From Deltaproteobacteria bacterium UBA6601 (GTDB lineage: Bacteria > Myxococcota_A > UBA796 > UBA9615), in assembly GCA_002433485.1 (NCBI GenBank), contig DJIF01000131.1, positions 1 to 51,818 on the forward strand: 51,818 nucleotides of DNA, read 5' to 3'. A program made the position numbers and the translations under genes. This document shows, in pieces, positions 16,924 through 25,012 of the stretch. Positions within the stretch are counted from its first letter, which is position 1; the number at the start of each line of letters is the position of its first letter. The notes beneath the pieces were generated by a model. It worked only from the letters and a program-made list of their open reading frames with translations, had not been told where the DNA came from and did no database searches.

Positions 16924-18306
16924 ATGTCATTGTTTGGGACGGATGGAGTAAGGGGGCGAGCCGGCGAAGGGGTGCTGGCGGCGGTCGAGGCGAGCCGGTT
17001 GGTTTGTTGCTTTGGTCTGGCGCTGGTCGAGGGTGGCGCTGCCGGTCGCGTTGCTCTGGCGCGGGATACCCGGGAGTCTGGCGAGATGCTCAGTAATGCC
17101 TGTGCTCGTGGTTTGAGGGCCGCAGGCTTGCAGGTCGTTGATCTCGGTGTACTCCCGACCCCGGGCTTGTCCTGGTGGCTGGCCGAGCAGGGTGACCTGG
17201 CAGGGGGGGTGATGATTACCGCGAGTCACAATCCCTGGCACGACAATGGGCTCAAGTTCTTCGCCGCAGATGGCGGCAAGGTTTCCGATGAATTGCAGGA
17301 GCGCTGCGCTTTGTTCTATGGGCAGGGCAGGGGAGGCTGCGTCGATGAGCTGGATGTGGTCGAGGTAGAGGACCGCCACAGAGAGGCCAGTTCGGGCTAT
17401 CTTGAATCCCTGTCGGTCGTTGGTAAGGACCCTACCCCGTTGGCCGGCCGCAAGGTGGTGGCAGATACCGCGTCGGGGGCTGCCTGGGCCGTCCTGCCTG
17501 CGGCTCTCGCCGCCCTGGGCGCTGAAGTGGTTAGTTGCGCTCCTGACCCTGATGGTCGAAACATCAATGAAGGCTGGGGCGCAGTGGTGCCTGCAGCGAT
17601 GGCCTCTGTGGTTGTTGCGCAGCAGGCTTGGGCGGGGGTTGCAGTAGATGGCGACGGAGATCGGGTCATGATCGCCGACGAGAAGGGGCAGGTTCACGAT
17701 GGCGATGCTGTAGTTGGCTTTCTTGCCGGTGAAATGCAGCGCTCAGGCACGCTTCGCGGTGATCGCGTGGTCGGAACGGTGACGACTAATGGCGGCCTTG
17801 AGCAATTCCTCAGGTCCTGTGGGCTGGAGCTGTTGAGAACTCCGGTAGGTGATCGCCATATCAGCGCTGCCATGAGACAACACCAGCTCAACCTGGGTGG
17901 AGAAAGCTCCGGGCATATCCTTACTCCTGATCTCTGTCCGAGCGGAGATGGCACTCGAGTAGCGCTTCTTGTGCTTTCTCTAGCGGCTGCTGTTGGAGGC
18001 GCAATTTCAGAGCAGCTGGTCAGGATTCCCAGGTTCCCTGTCGCGAATCGCAAGGTGCCGTTCAGCAGCCGACCACCACTTGAGTCCCTGGTTGAGTTGC
18101 AGGCCGCTGTTCGCAGCTGTGAGTCTACGCTCACGACCTGTTCAGGCCGATTGCTATTGCGCTATTCGGGAACCGAGCCCTTGCTCCGGGTGTTGGTGGA
18201 AGGATCCGACCCTGCCATTGTGGAGCACTGTGCCGATGAGCTGGCCAGCGCGGCGCAGCGCAGCTTCGCCGTGCTGCGTGCCGCTGGTCCTGGGGTAGCG
18301 CAATGA
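16924..18306 (+). CDS. glmM: Phosphoglucosamine mutase
   Basis: 460 aa. It converts glucosamine-6-phosphate to glucosamine-1-phosphate for peptidoglycan and LPS precursors. Seen: FGTDGVRGRAG at the N-terminus, the phosphoserine loop TASHNP with Ser101, the metal loop DGDGDR starting at residue 242, the sugar-binding GGESSGH (usually GGEQSGH) and the phosphate-binding RYSGTEPLLRV near the end. The Gln-to-Ser change in the sugar loop is a small departure from the commonest form. In Firmicutes GlmM also inhibits CdaA, and its place in a cdaA operon agrees with that. Confidence 0.94.
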   Translation: MSLFGTDGVRGRAGEGVLAAVEASRLVCCFGLALVEGGAAGRVALARDTRESGEMLSNACARGLRAAGLQVVDLGVLPTPGLSWWLAEQGDLAGGVMITASHNPWHDNGLKFFAADGGKVSDELQERCALFYGQGRGGCVDELDVVEVEDRHREASSGYLESLSVVGKDPTPLAGRKVVADTASGAAWAVLPAALAALGAEVVSCAPDPDGRNINEGWGAVVPAAMASVVVAQQAWAGVAVDGDGDRVMIADEKGQVHDGDAVVGFLAGEMQRSGTLRGDRVVGTVTTNGGLEQFLRSCGLELLRTPVGDRHISAAMRQHQLNLGGESSGHILTPDLCPSGDGTRVALLVLSLAAAVGGAISEQLVRIPRFPVANRKVPFSSRPPLESLVELQAAVRSCESTLTTCSGRLLLRYSGTEPLLRVLVEGSDPAIVEHCADELASAAQRSFAVLRAAGPGVAQ

Positions 18307-19028
18307 GCGTGGCGTTGGGAGTCAATATTGATCATGTTGCCACGGTGCGGCAGGCGCGGCGTGTTACCTACCCCGATCCGGTCGCGGCTGCGCAGGTTGC
18401 CGAGGCCGCCGGCGCAGATCAGATTACGGTCCACATTCGCATGGACCGGCGGCACATTCAGGACCACGATCTGTTCGCTCTGAAGGATGCGGTCGCTACG
18501 CGGCTCAATGTGGAGATGACATCCTCGCCCGAGATGATGCAGATTGCCGAGCAACTCCGACCTCAGCAGGTCACTCTGGTGCCAGAACGCCCGGGTGAGA
18601 TCACTACCGAAGGTGGCCTCGATCTGTCCAATTCTGCGGCATTTAGTGAGGCAAAGACCGCGGTTGGAGAATTACGGCACTGGGGAGCCGATGTGGCAAT
18701 CTTTGCTGACCCTGACCTTATTCAAGTAGACGCAACGATCCGTGCTGGTGCGACGATCATCGAGTTCAATACAGCCGCGTATGCGGAGGCCACTCAGGAT
18801 GATGAGCGCAAGCAGCAACTCAGCAGGCTTGAGGTTGCCGCTCGCTACGCACACGAACAGGGCCTGTTCGTGGCGGCAGGGCACGGGCTTCATTTTGAAA
18901 ATGTAGCTCCTCTGGTTGCCCTCGGTCTTTTTCGCGAGTTCAATATCGGCCACTCCTTGATCGCGCGGGCGGTGTTCTCAGGTCTCGACGCAGCGGTTCG
19001 TGACATGAAGTCCCTGTTGACTTCATGA
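18303..19028 (+). CDS. pdxJ: Pyridoxine 5'-phosphate synthase
   Basis: 241 aa, the usual length. PdxJ condenses 1-deoxyxylulose-5-phosphate with 3-amino-2-oxopropyl phosphate in the DXP-dependent vitamin B6 route. Seen: GVNIDHVATVRQARR, PDPVAAAQVAEAAGADQITVH, IRMDRRHIQDHD, LVPERPGEITTEGGLD, AAGHGLHFENV and EFNIGHSLIARAVF, all signature segments. The ATG overlaps the glmM stop and its own stop overlaps the nnr ATG. In many related genomes acpS sits just after pdxJ; it is absent from this position here. Confidence 0.96.
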   Translation: MSVALGVNIDHVATVRQARRVTYPDPVAAAQVAEAAGADQITVHIRMDRRHIQDHDLFALKDAVATRLNVEMTSSPEMMQIAEQLRPQQVTLVPERPGEITTEGGLDLSNSAAFSEAKTAVGELRHWGADVAIFADPDLIQVDATIRAGATIIEFNTAAYAEATQDDERKQQLSRLEVAARYAHEQGLFVAAGHGLHFENVAPLVALGLFREFNIGHSLIARAVFSGLDAAVRDMKSLLTS

Positions 19029-20638
19029 GTCAGCCGGGCGCCTCGTTGCCGCTCGGGGTGGCAGGGCCGTTGCTGTTGACGCCCGCCGAGATGGCTGAAC
19101 TTGATCGTCGCACCATTAATGAGCTGGGCATAAGCGGACTGACCTTGATGGAGTCAGCGGCTCAGAGCTGCGTGGACCAGCTGATCGGTCGTTACGGAGT
19201 CCAGCTTGACGCGGGAACTTTGGTGCTGTGCGGACCTGGTAATAACGGCGGTGACGGACTTGCGATAGCGCGCCTTCTCGCTCAGCGGGGACTGACCTTG
19301 AGTGTAGTGTTGCTTTGCCAATCTTCAGGTGTGACTGGGGACTCCGCGGAGCAGCTGCGGCGGCTGCTGGCCTGCGGAGTCGAGCCCCAGCTGGTGGATG
19401 TGGGGGGGGCTGGCTCTGAGGAGCTTGCTGAGGGGCTGGTTGCGCAGCCGGTTGGGGTCGTCGTCGATGCCCTGTTTGGCACTGGCCTGCGAAGAGCCCT
19501 GAGCGGCTCGGCCGCGGCGCTGGTCGAGGTATGCGCTCAACTGCGGGCGGCCGGCGCTGTGGTGTTGGCAGTTGATGTCCCGTCGGGAGTGGACGGCGCT
19601 AGTGGCAAGCCGTTCGGACCTGCAGTTGAGGCAGATCTGACGGTCAGCTTCGCTGCGGCAAAGCGAGGCCATCATCAGCAGCCTGGAAAGAGGCTGCGGG
19701 GAGACCTGGTCGTGGCAGATATCGGCATCCCTACCGAACGCTGGCCGATGGTTACCCGCGCTGCAACTCGGCTGATTGGTGCAGCGTCCCTGGCGGAGTT
19801 GTTCTCGTTTGATGACCCAGCGGCGCACAAAGGAACATATGGGCATGTGCTGGTTGTGGCCGGGTCGCTGGGTACCAGCGGGGCGGGGCGGCTGGCTGCT
19901 GAGGCTGCCCTGCGTGGTGGCGCCGGATTAGTGACCCTGGCCATTCCGGCAGGCCTGCCACTTGACTCGCTGGCTCAGCTGCGTCCCGAGGTGATGCTGG
20001 CGCGACTGGAGACTTCCCGCCCGGGCTTCCTGTCAATGGACTCCTGGCCGCGGTTGCGGGAACTGGTAGACGGATGTGATGTGATGGTGGTTGGTCCCGG
20101 GCTGGGCCTGGAACCGGAAACCCTGCCCCTGGTCAGGAGCCTTGTTGCTGAGGTTGCCCTGCCGGCTGTGGTGGATGCCGACGCCCTTAATGCTCTGGCC
20201 CTGATGGGCTCGTTAGAACCATGGCCCGCTCCTCGCGTCTTGACACCCCATCCTGGCGAAGCTCGCCGCTTGCAGGCCTCTCGCGGCCTTAAGGGACAGT
20301 TGGATCGGGTCCTGGAGGCCAGCGATCTGGCAAGCGCTTATGGGTCAGTCGTGGCGTTAAAGGGAGCTTCCACGGTCATCGCTGAACCTGGCGGCGGTAG
20401 TTTTATCAATCCAACCGGTAATCCCGGCATGGCAACAGCCGGTTCAGGAGATGTGCTGGCCGGTCTTCTGGGGGCTTTGTTAGCGCGCGGAGCACAGCCA
20501 CTTAACGCAGCTTGTGGGGCGGTCTATTGGCATGGTCGCGCCGGTGATCTCGCCGCGGAACGGCTGGGAACTGCGGCGATGCTGTCCGGCGATATAATCG
20601 ATGCGCTCGCTCCCGCATGGAAGGAGATGGTTCGGTGA
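19025..20638 (+). CDS. nnr: Bifunctional NAD(P)H-hydrate epimerase / ADP-dependent NAD(P)H-hydrate dehydratase
   Basis: 537 aa, the full fused form. The enzyme repairs hydrated NADH and NADPH. The N-terminal YjeF_N epimerase shows LTPAEMAELDRRTI, VLCGPGNNGGDGLAIARLL, DALFGTGL and AVDVPSGVDGASG. The C-terminal ribokinase-like dehydratase shows HKGTYGHVLVVAGS, GGAGLVTLAIP, LTPHPGEARRL, VVALKGASTVIAEP and NPGMATAGSGDVLAGLLGALLARG. Both halves look intact. It sits between pdxJ and tsaE, the usual place in this type of operon, with overlaps on both sides. Confidence 0.94.
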   Translation: MSQPGASLPLGVAGPLLLTPAEMAELDRRTINELGISGLTLMESAAQSCVDQLIGRYGVQLDAGTLVLCGPGNNGGDGLAIARLLAQRGLTLSVVLLCQSSGVTGDSAEQLRRLLACGVEPQLVDVGGAGSEELAEGLVAQPVGVVVDALFGTGLRRALSGSAAALVEVCAQLRAAGAVVLAVDVPSGVDGASGKPFGPAVEADLTVSFAAAKRGHHQQPGKRLRGDLVVADIGIPTERWPMVTRAATRLIGAASLAELFSFDDPAAHKGTYGHVLVVAGSLGTSGAGRLAAEAALRGGAGLVTLAIPAGLPLDSLAQLRPEVMLARLETSRPGFLSMDSWPRLRELVDGCDVMVVGPGLGLEPETLPLVRSLVAEVALPAVVDADALNALALMGSLEPWPAPRVLTPHPGEARRLQASRGLKGQLDRVLEASDLASAYGSVVALKGASTVIAEPGGGSFINPTGNPGMATAGSGDVLAGLLGALLARGAQPLNAACGAVYWHGRAGDLAAERLGTAAMLSGDIIDALAPAWKEMVR

Positions 20639-21192
20639 TTCCCGCCTCGAATGAACCGTGGTCAGTGGTGTCGGCGGTTCTTGACGGTCATGATGCGACG
20701 GTACGCTTTGGTGAGTGGCTCGGTCGCGCCTGTGTGGATGGTGATGTGCTCGCGCTGTGCGGACCTCTTGCAGCCGGTAAGACGACCCTTGCCCAGGGAC
20801 TGGCTCGCGGGCTTGAGGTTCCGCCCGCCCAGCGGGTCCGAAGTCCAACTTTCGCTCTGTGCAACGAATACCCCGGGCGGCTCCCTGTCCTTCATGCTGA
20901 CCTCTATCGACTGGAGGCTGCAGAGGAGGCTGAAGACCTGGGCTTTCGCGAGCAGGTTGGCAGTCACGGCGTAGCGATCATCGAGTGGGCCGATCGCTTT
21001 CCTGAAATTCTGCCCCTCCATAGTCTCTGGCTTCGTCTTGACCACGACGGAGAGCGGCGCCGCCTGCGAGTATGGCTTGGCGCCGAGGACGGCGATTCGC
21101 GTTGGGTGGCGCGCCTGCCAGCTCCGGGAGTTGATGTGGAATGGTCAAGAGGCACAGAACTGGCACCCTGGGAGCAGGCCTCCTCCTACTGA
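20635..21192 (+). CDS. tsaE: tRNA threonylcarbamoyladenosine biosynthesis ATPase TsaE
   Basis: About 185 aa. TsaE is the ATPase of the TsaBDE complex that makes t6A37 in tRNAs decoding ANN codons. Seen: the P-loop CGPLAAGKTTLAQGLARGL, then VRSPTFALCNEY, LHADLYRLEAAEEAEDLGF and VAIIEWADRFPEILP. The family P-loop normally reads GDLGAGKT; here it is GPLAAGKT. The C-terminus is about 30 residues longer than in E. coli. The GTG at 20635 overlaps the nnr TGA and has AGGAG upstream; the in-frame ATG at 20617 would lie inside nnr. Confidence 0.9.
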   Translation: MIPASNEPWSVVSAVLDGHDATVRFGEWLGRACVDGDVLALCGPLAAGKTTLAQGLARGLEVPPAQRVRSPTFALCNEYPGRLPVLHADLYRLEAAEEAEDLGFREQVGSHGVAIIEWADRFPEILPLHSLWLRLDHDGERRRLRVWLGAEDGDSRWVARLPAPGVDVEWSRGTELAPWEQASSY

Positions 21193-21713
21193 TCCTGTGT
21201 TGTTGGGTGCTCCTGGCTCGAAGTAGCTTGTCTGGTCCTGGAGTAGGGCCATCTCTACAGAGCCTAAGGCTGAGTAGCCTGAGCCTGGCCGAGGCCGAGA
21301 GCGCCATTGCTCTTGGCTTTCTGCTGCCGGCCTCGTGCGCCGATCCTCGAATGTGGGAGGCACTTCCTGGTGTGGGTGCTGTACTTGGAGCTCGCTTAGC
21401 TGACGCCGCCCGGCGCGGCGAACTGCGCAGTGGGCTTGACCTCTTGCGGGTCCGCGGCGTGGGCGTCAAGATGGTGCGTCGTCTGTCTCCAAGGCTGGAC
21501 TGGAGTGCGTCATCCGCGCTAAATGAACGGCCTCTTGAAGTTTCGCTGTTTTTCCCCCAGGAGCGCTGCGATGAGTCGCATTTATCTGGACCACAACGCC
21601 ACCACCCCTGTCGATCCCGACGTTCTCGAAGCTGTACTCCCTTACTACCGGGGCGAGTGGGGCAACGCGAGCTCGATCCACTGGGCAGGCCGGGGGCCCA
21701 AAGACGCCATTGA
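21141..21713 (+). CDS. ComEA-like helix-hairpin-helix protein, C-terminus overlapping the next gene out of frame
   Basis: 190 aa as read. An N-terminal transmembrane helix (AGLLLLILCCWVLLA) leads to a helix-hairpin-helix pair: WEALPGVGAVLGARLADAARRGEL, then LLRVRGVGVKMVRRLSPRL, as in ComEA DNA receptors. After about residue 127 the frame runs 143 bp into the desulfurase gene and encodes a low-value Arg/His-rich tail. Both other frames have stops at once after the domain (TAA at 21520, TGA at 21524). Either the overlap is real or one base is missing or extra near 21500-21518. The start overlaps tsaE by about 50 bp. Confidence 0.6.
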   Translation: MVKRHRTGTLGAGLLLLILCCWVLLARSSLSGPGVGPSLQSLRLSSLSLAEAESAIALGFLLPASCADPRMWEALPGVGAVLGARLADAARRGELRSGLDLLRVRGVGVKMVRRLSPRLDWSASSALNERPLEVSLFFPQERCDESHLSGPQRHHPCRSRRSRSCTPLLPGRVGQRELDPLGRPGAQRRH

Positions 21714-22728
21714 TGAAGCACGCGAATCTCTAGCTGCGCTGATTGGGGTGCCGCCCAGGGATCTTTTCTTCACCAGCGGCGGCACCGAGTCAGATAATTC
21801 CGCCTTGCTAGGAGTGACGGCTGCGCTCGCTGACAAGGGCAAGCACGTTGTAACCAGCGCCATTGAGCATCCCGCGATTCTGGACCCGCTCACCGCTATG
21901 GAGCGCCTTGAAGGATTTGAGGTCACTCGTTTAGCTGTCGATCGCGACGGTCGTCACGACCTTGATGAGCTGAGAGCCGCCCTTCGGGATGACACCGTGC
22001 TGCTGTCGGTCATGTTGGCCAACAATGAGCTGGGCAACATCAATCCTGTCGCGGAGATGACCGAGATCGCTCATCAGGCTGGCGTGCTCGTCCATTGCGA
22101 TGCGGTGAATGCGCTGGGCAAGATTCCTGTGAATGCAGAGGCCCTGGGGGTCGACCTCATGTCCATTTCGGCTCACAAGATCTACGCGCCGAAAGGGGTT
22201 GGTGCCCTGTACCTCAAGCGGAAGACGCCTTTTGAACCCTATTTGCGGGGGGGAGGTCAGGAGCGGGGGCGACGCTGTGGGACCTACAACACCGCTGGCA
22301 TTGTGGGCTTTGGTAAGGCAGCCGAGCTTTGCTTGCCCCACCTTGGCGTAGAGGCGATGAATGCCATGTGTTCGCTTCGTGATCGGCTTGAGGGTCGCAT
22401 CCTTAACGAGCTTGACGGGGTTGAGATCAATGGCGATTCCGAGGCGCGCCTGCCAAACACTGTCAATCTCTCTTTTGATGGGGTCGACGGAGAAGGTCTT
22501 GTGTTGAGCCTCGACATGAACGACATTGCCATAAGCACTGGTTCTGCATGCTCTTCTGGCTCTCTTGATCCTAGCCATGTGCTGGTTGGACTGGGCAAGG
22601 ATCCGCGCTGGCTGGAGGCCGCCATTCGCTTCAGTCTGGGGAGGAGCAACGATGCTCAGCAGATAGAGCAGGCTGCCGAGGTAGTTATTTCTGAGGTGCG
22701 ACGTCTACGGAGCGCGCTGGCGAGGTGA
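21571..22728 (+). CDS. Cysteine desulfurase (NifS/IscS family)
   Basis: 385 aa. A PLP enzyme that takes sulfur from cysteine as an enzyme-bound persulfide. Seen: YLDHNATTPVDPDVLEAV at the N-terminus, FTSGGTESDN, ITSAIEHPAIL-like VTSAIEHPAIL, HCDAVNALGKIPV, the PLP lysine in SISAHKIYAPKG (Lys203) and the active cysteine in TGSACSSGSLDPS (Cys327). The short loop around the cysteine fits the IscS/NifS class rather than SufS. ATG 21571 has CAGGAG 6 nt upstream. mnmA follows after 4 bp, so this enzyme is the likely sulfur source for tRNA 2-thiouridine. Confidence 0.92.
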   Translation: MSRIYLDHNATTPVDPDVLEAVLPYYRGEWGNASSIHWAGRGPKDAIDEARESLAALIGVPPRDLFFTSGGTESDNSALLGVTAALADKGKHVVTSAIEHPAILDPLTAMERLEGFEVTRLAVDRDGRHDLDELRAALRDDTVLLSVMLANNELGNINPVAEMTEIAHQAGVLVHCDAVNALGKIPVNAEALGVDLMSISAHKIYAPKGVGALYLKRKTPFEPYLRGGGQERGRRCGTYNTAGIVGFGKAAELCLPHLGVEAMNAMCSLRDRLEGRILNELDGVEINGDSEARLPNTVNLSFDGVDGEGLVLSLDMNDIAISTGSACSSGSLDPSHVLVGLGKDPRWLEAAIRFSLGRSNDAQQIEQAAEVVISEVRRLRSALAR

Positions 22729-22732
22729 GACC

Positions 22733-23887
22733 ATGATCAGCACAGGGCTTGAAGAGCGAGGCCCCTTCGCTATGCAGTTGCCCGAACCGGGCGACCGGGT
22801 GGTGGTTGCGATGAGCGGAGGAGTGGACTCTTCGGTGGCGGCGGCGCTGCTGGTGGAGCAGGGCTGTGAAGTGATTGGTGTGACCTTATCGCTCTATGAA
22901 ACCGGCCCGGATGTGAAGGGGGGCTGCTGTAGTCCCGATGACATCAGTGATGCCCGCCGCCTGTGCGGAGATCTGGGCATCCCACACTATGTTCTCAATT
23001 ATCGCGATCGCTTTAACGAGCTGGTAATCGAGCCTTTTGTCGACTCCTACAACAGAGGTGAGACTCCAAACCCCTGCGTCGGCTGCAACACCTTTCTCAA
23101 ATTTGATTTGCTTTTGGACCGTGTGGTGGCGCTCGACGCGCGCTGGCTGGTGACGGGTCACTATGCGCGCATCTTCAGGGCTCCTGAGGGCGGTTTGCGT
23201 CTTTTGGCCGGCGTCGATCCGGCTAAGGATCAGAGTTACTTCCTGTGGGGGATCAGGGAACAGGTTCTCAGCTCTCTGTGTTTCCCCATTGGCGGCATGA
23301 GCAAGGAGGAGGTGCGCGAAGCGGCCAGCAGGTTGGGCCTTCGTACCCGTAACAAACCGGACAGCCAGGATGTCTGTTTCGTTGAGGGAGGACGCGCGGC
23401 AGACTTCGTTCGTAAGCGCGGTGGTGCTGGCGGTGCGGGTGATGTTGTGGATTCTCACGGCCGGGTTCTGGGTCGCCATGATGGGGTGCATCAATTTACC
23501 ATTGGGCAGCGGCGTGGGATTGGCGTGGCGGCTCCTGAGCCCCTCTATGTTAAAGAGCTTGACCCAGCCCGCCGGCTGGTGGTCGTCGGTAACAATGATG
23601 AGCTTGAGGTTTCTGAGGTCTCTGCTGGTCAGTTCAACTGGCTGAGGAGGCCTGGGCAGGACGAGCAACTGCTGGCCAGGGTGCGTTCGCGAAGCCCAGC
23701 AACGGCGGTGTCGGGATGGGCCGAGGAGGCGCCGGATCGGATCAGGGTCCGCTTCCATGATGCGGTTCGCGCAGTGGCACCCGGACAGTCACTGGTCGTC
23801 TATGGCGGGGCCCACTGCAGGGAGCTCCTGGGAGGGGGCGTGATCGTGTCGAAGGGCCGAACTCCTCACGCGCGAGCGGGCGGCTGA
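22733..23887 (+). CDS. mnmA: tRNA-specific 2-thiouridylase MnmA
   Basis: 384 aa. MnmA thiolates U34 of the Lys, Glu and Gln tRNAs using ATP and persulfide sulfur. Seen: PP-loop SGGVDSS at residues 28-34, GVTLSLYE, the first catalytic cysteine in NPCVGCN (Cys115), DQSYFLWGI, the second in PDSQDVCFVEGG (Cys215) and HQFTIGQRRGIGVAAPEPLYV. The start AGGTGA ribosome site overlaps the desulfurase stop codon. An N-terminal extension of about 13 residues precedes an internal ATG at codon 14, which could be an alternative start. It seems to close the housekeeping operon. Confidence 0.94.
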   Translation: MISTGLEERGPFAMQLPEPGDRVVVAMSGGVDSSVAAALLVEQGCEVIGVTLSLYETGPDVKGGCCSPDDISDARRLCGDLGIPHYVLNYRDRFNELVIEPFVDSYNRGETPNPCVGCNTFLKFDLLLDRVVALDARWLVTGHYARIFRAPEGGLRLLAGVDPAKDQSYFLWGIREQVLSSLCFPIGGMSKEEVREAASRLGLRTRNKPDSQDVCFVEGGRAADFVRKRGGAGGAGDVVDSHGRVLGRHDGVHQFTIGQRRGIGVAAPEPLYVKELDPARRLVVVGNNDELEVSEVSAGQFNWLRRPGQDEQLLARVRSRSPATAVSGWAEEAPDRIRVRFHDAVRAVAPGQSLVVYGGAHCRELLGGGVIVSKGRTPHARAGG

Positions 23888-23890
23888 ATG

Positions 23891-23920
23891 GTGACCGAAA
23901 CCCTGGAGCTGTGGTAATAA
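23891..23920 (+). promoter_or_regulatory. Putative promoter of the lipoprotein/kinase operon
   Basis: GTGACC (23891-23896), an 18-bp spacer and TAATAA (23915-23920) precede the lipoprotein ATG at 23947 by 26 nt. The spacing equals that of the flp and ParB-like promoters. The -35 is one of the weaker ones. Confidence 0.35.
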
Positions 23921-23946
23921 AGGCAAGGCTCCACGAAGGGTACATC

Positions 23947-24384
23947 ATGATTAGACGCTGTTATCAGCTGGGCTTTCTCGTCGCCTTTGTGACCCTGGGT
24001 TCGGCAGGATGTGCACAGACCTGTGAGGTCCTGTGCTCGGAAAACGCCCGCTATATCGACGGCTGCCTTGAGTACTGGGAGGCAGTCTGGCCTGATTTTG
24101 GTTACGACGGTCTCTATGACTACGACAATGCAGACAGTGGGGTCAGCGCTCAGGATCCTTACGATGCCGGTCCTTCTCAGGAGTACATCGAGCGCTGCAA
24201 TGAGCGCTATTCCAATTCGATTCGATTCGGAGGTCCTGAGCACGTTCGTATCGTCAAGGTGGGCTGCCGGACCGATCTAAATGCTCTGTCCGAGTCGGTG
24301 GGCTGCCTGGACTACCTGCCGAGTGACGTGGACCTTGATCCCACTGAGGGCGACAATGGCACTGCGCCTCGGCCTGATGGCTAG
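23947..24384 (+). CDS. Small cysteine-rich lipoprotein, function unknown
   Basis: About 145 aa. The signal peptide MIRRCYQLGFLVAFVTLGSAGC ends in a clear lipobox with the modified cysteine at residue 22, so it is a likely outer- or inner-membrane lipoprotein. The mature part has more cysteines (AQTCEVLCSEN, DGCLEYW, ERCNERY, VGCRTD, VGCLDY), enough for two or three disulfides, with acidic and tyrosine-rich stretches. No family is recognised. The ATG has GAAGGG upstream. It is the first gene after a probable promoter and precedes another lipoprotein and the two kinases. Confidence 0.6.
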   Translation: MIRRCYQLGFLVAFVTLGSAGCAQTCEVLCSENARYIDGCLEYWEAVWPDFGYDGLYDYDNADSGVSAQDPYDAGPSQEYIERCNERYSNSIRFGGPEHVRIVKVGCRTDLNALSESVGCLDYLPSDVDLDPTEGDNGTAPRPDG

Positions 24385-24443
24385 CCCCTAGGCATCATCA
24401 GTCTGTCCGGACTTGTGTTGCGTCACCCGATTGGTGTTTGTCG

Positions 24444-24974
24444 ATGTCTGTGAGCCCACTTCGTTTGCTTGCCTCTTCGGCTGCGGTGGTAATGGCCGCC
24501 CTGGTGCTTGGCTGCGCGACTACCGGCGGGATGCGAGGGCCTCAACCCGACGTTCTTAGCGGTCTGGTCCTGGATCCTGAGGGCCGGCCAGTGTCGTTCG
24601 CCAAGATCTCTATTGTCCCCGAAGCATTGGCTGATCGTAGCGGTCTGGCTACTGATCAAGCTCTTGATCCTGTACTGGAGGACAGTCGTGGGCTGGCGGT
24701 GACGACAGAAGGTGGTCGCTGGGTGGTTGATCACCTCAGCAGCCCTGATGGCACAGATCTGGGCCTGCCCTTTCGACACTTCTATGAGGTCACAGTTTAC
24801 AAGCCCGGATTTCATCTCTGGAAGGAAAGCGCGCTCTATGAGAGGGGAACCCTACAACTGGAAGTGACGCTCTACCCCGATGCCATCGAAATTGAAGATG
24901 TGGGGAACATGGTGGATACCTCACTGGGTGAAGCTTCTACTGGGACGGGGACCGGTCCGCGCCAGGGCGAGTAG
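24444..24974 (+). CDS. Lipoprotein with a carboxypeptidase-regulatory-like beta-sandwich
   Basis: About 176 aa. The signal peptide ends at the lipobox LVLGC (Cys near residue 24). The mature protein contains SGLVLDPEGRPVSFAKISIVPE, TTEGGRWVVDHL and YEVTVYKPGFHLWKE, the pattern of carboxypeptidase-regulatory-like or PEGA-type Ig folds found in secreted envelope proteins. Its last ~30 residues are acidic and Gly/Thr-rich. The ATG at 24444 is chosen over a TTG two codons earlier. It lies 38 bp before the first kinase; co-regulation is inferred, a direct contact is not shown. Confidence 0.6.
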   Translation: MSVSPLRLLASSAAVVMAALVLGCATTGGMRGPQPDVLSGLVLDPEGRPVSFAKISIVPEALADRSGLATDQALDPVLEDSRGLAVTTEGGRWVVDHLSSPDGTDLGLPFRHFYEVTVYKPGFHLWKESALYERGTLQLEVTLYPDAIEIEDVGNMVDTSLGEASTGTGTGPRQGE

Positions 24975-25012
24975 CGCTGAGCACCATCTCCAGAGACGGA
25001 AACTCAATCGAC

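Noticed and set aside
22886..23758. Long minus-strand open frame (290 codons) inside mnmA
   Set aside because: mnmA is unmistakable on the other strand; this is its shadow.
23902..23935. TGGAGC/GCTCCA inverted repeat after mnmA considered as a terminator
   Set aside because: Six-base arms with a long loop and no U-run, and it overlaps a better promoter candidate.
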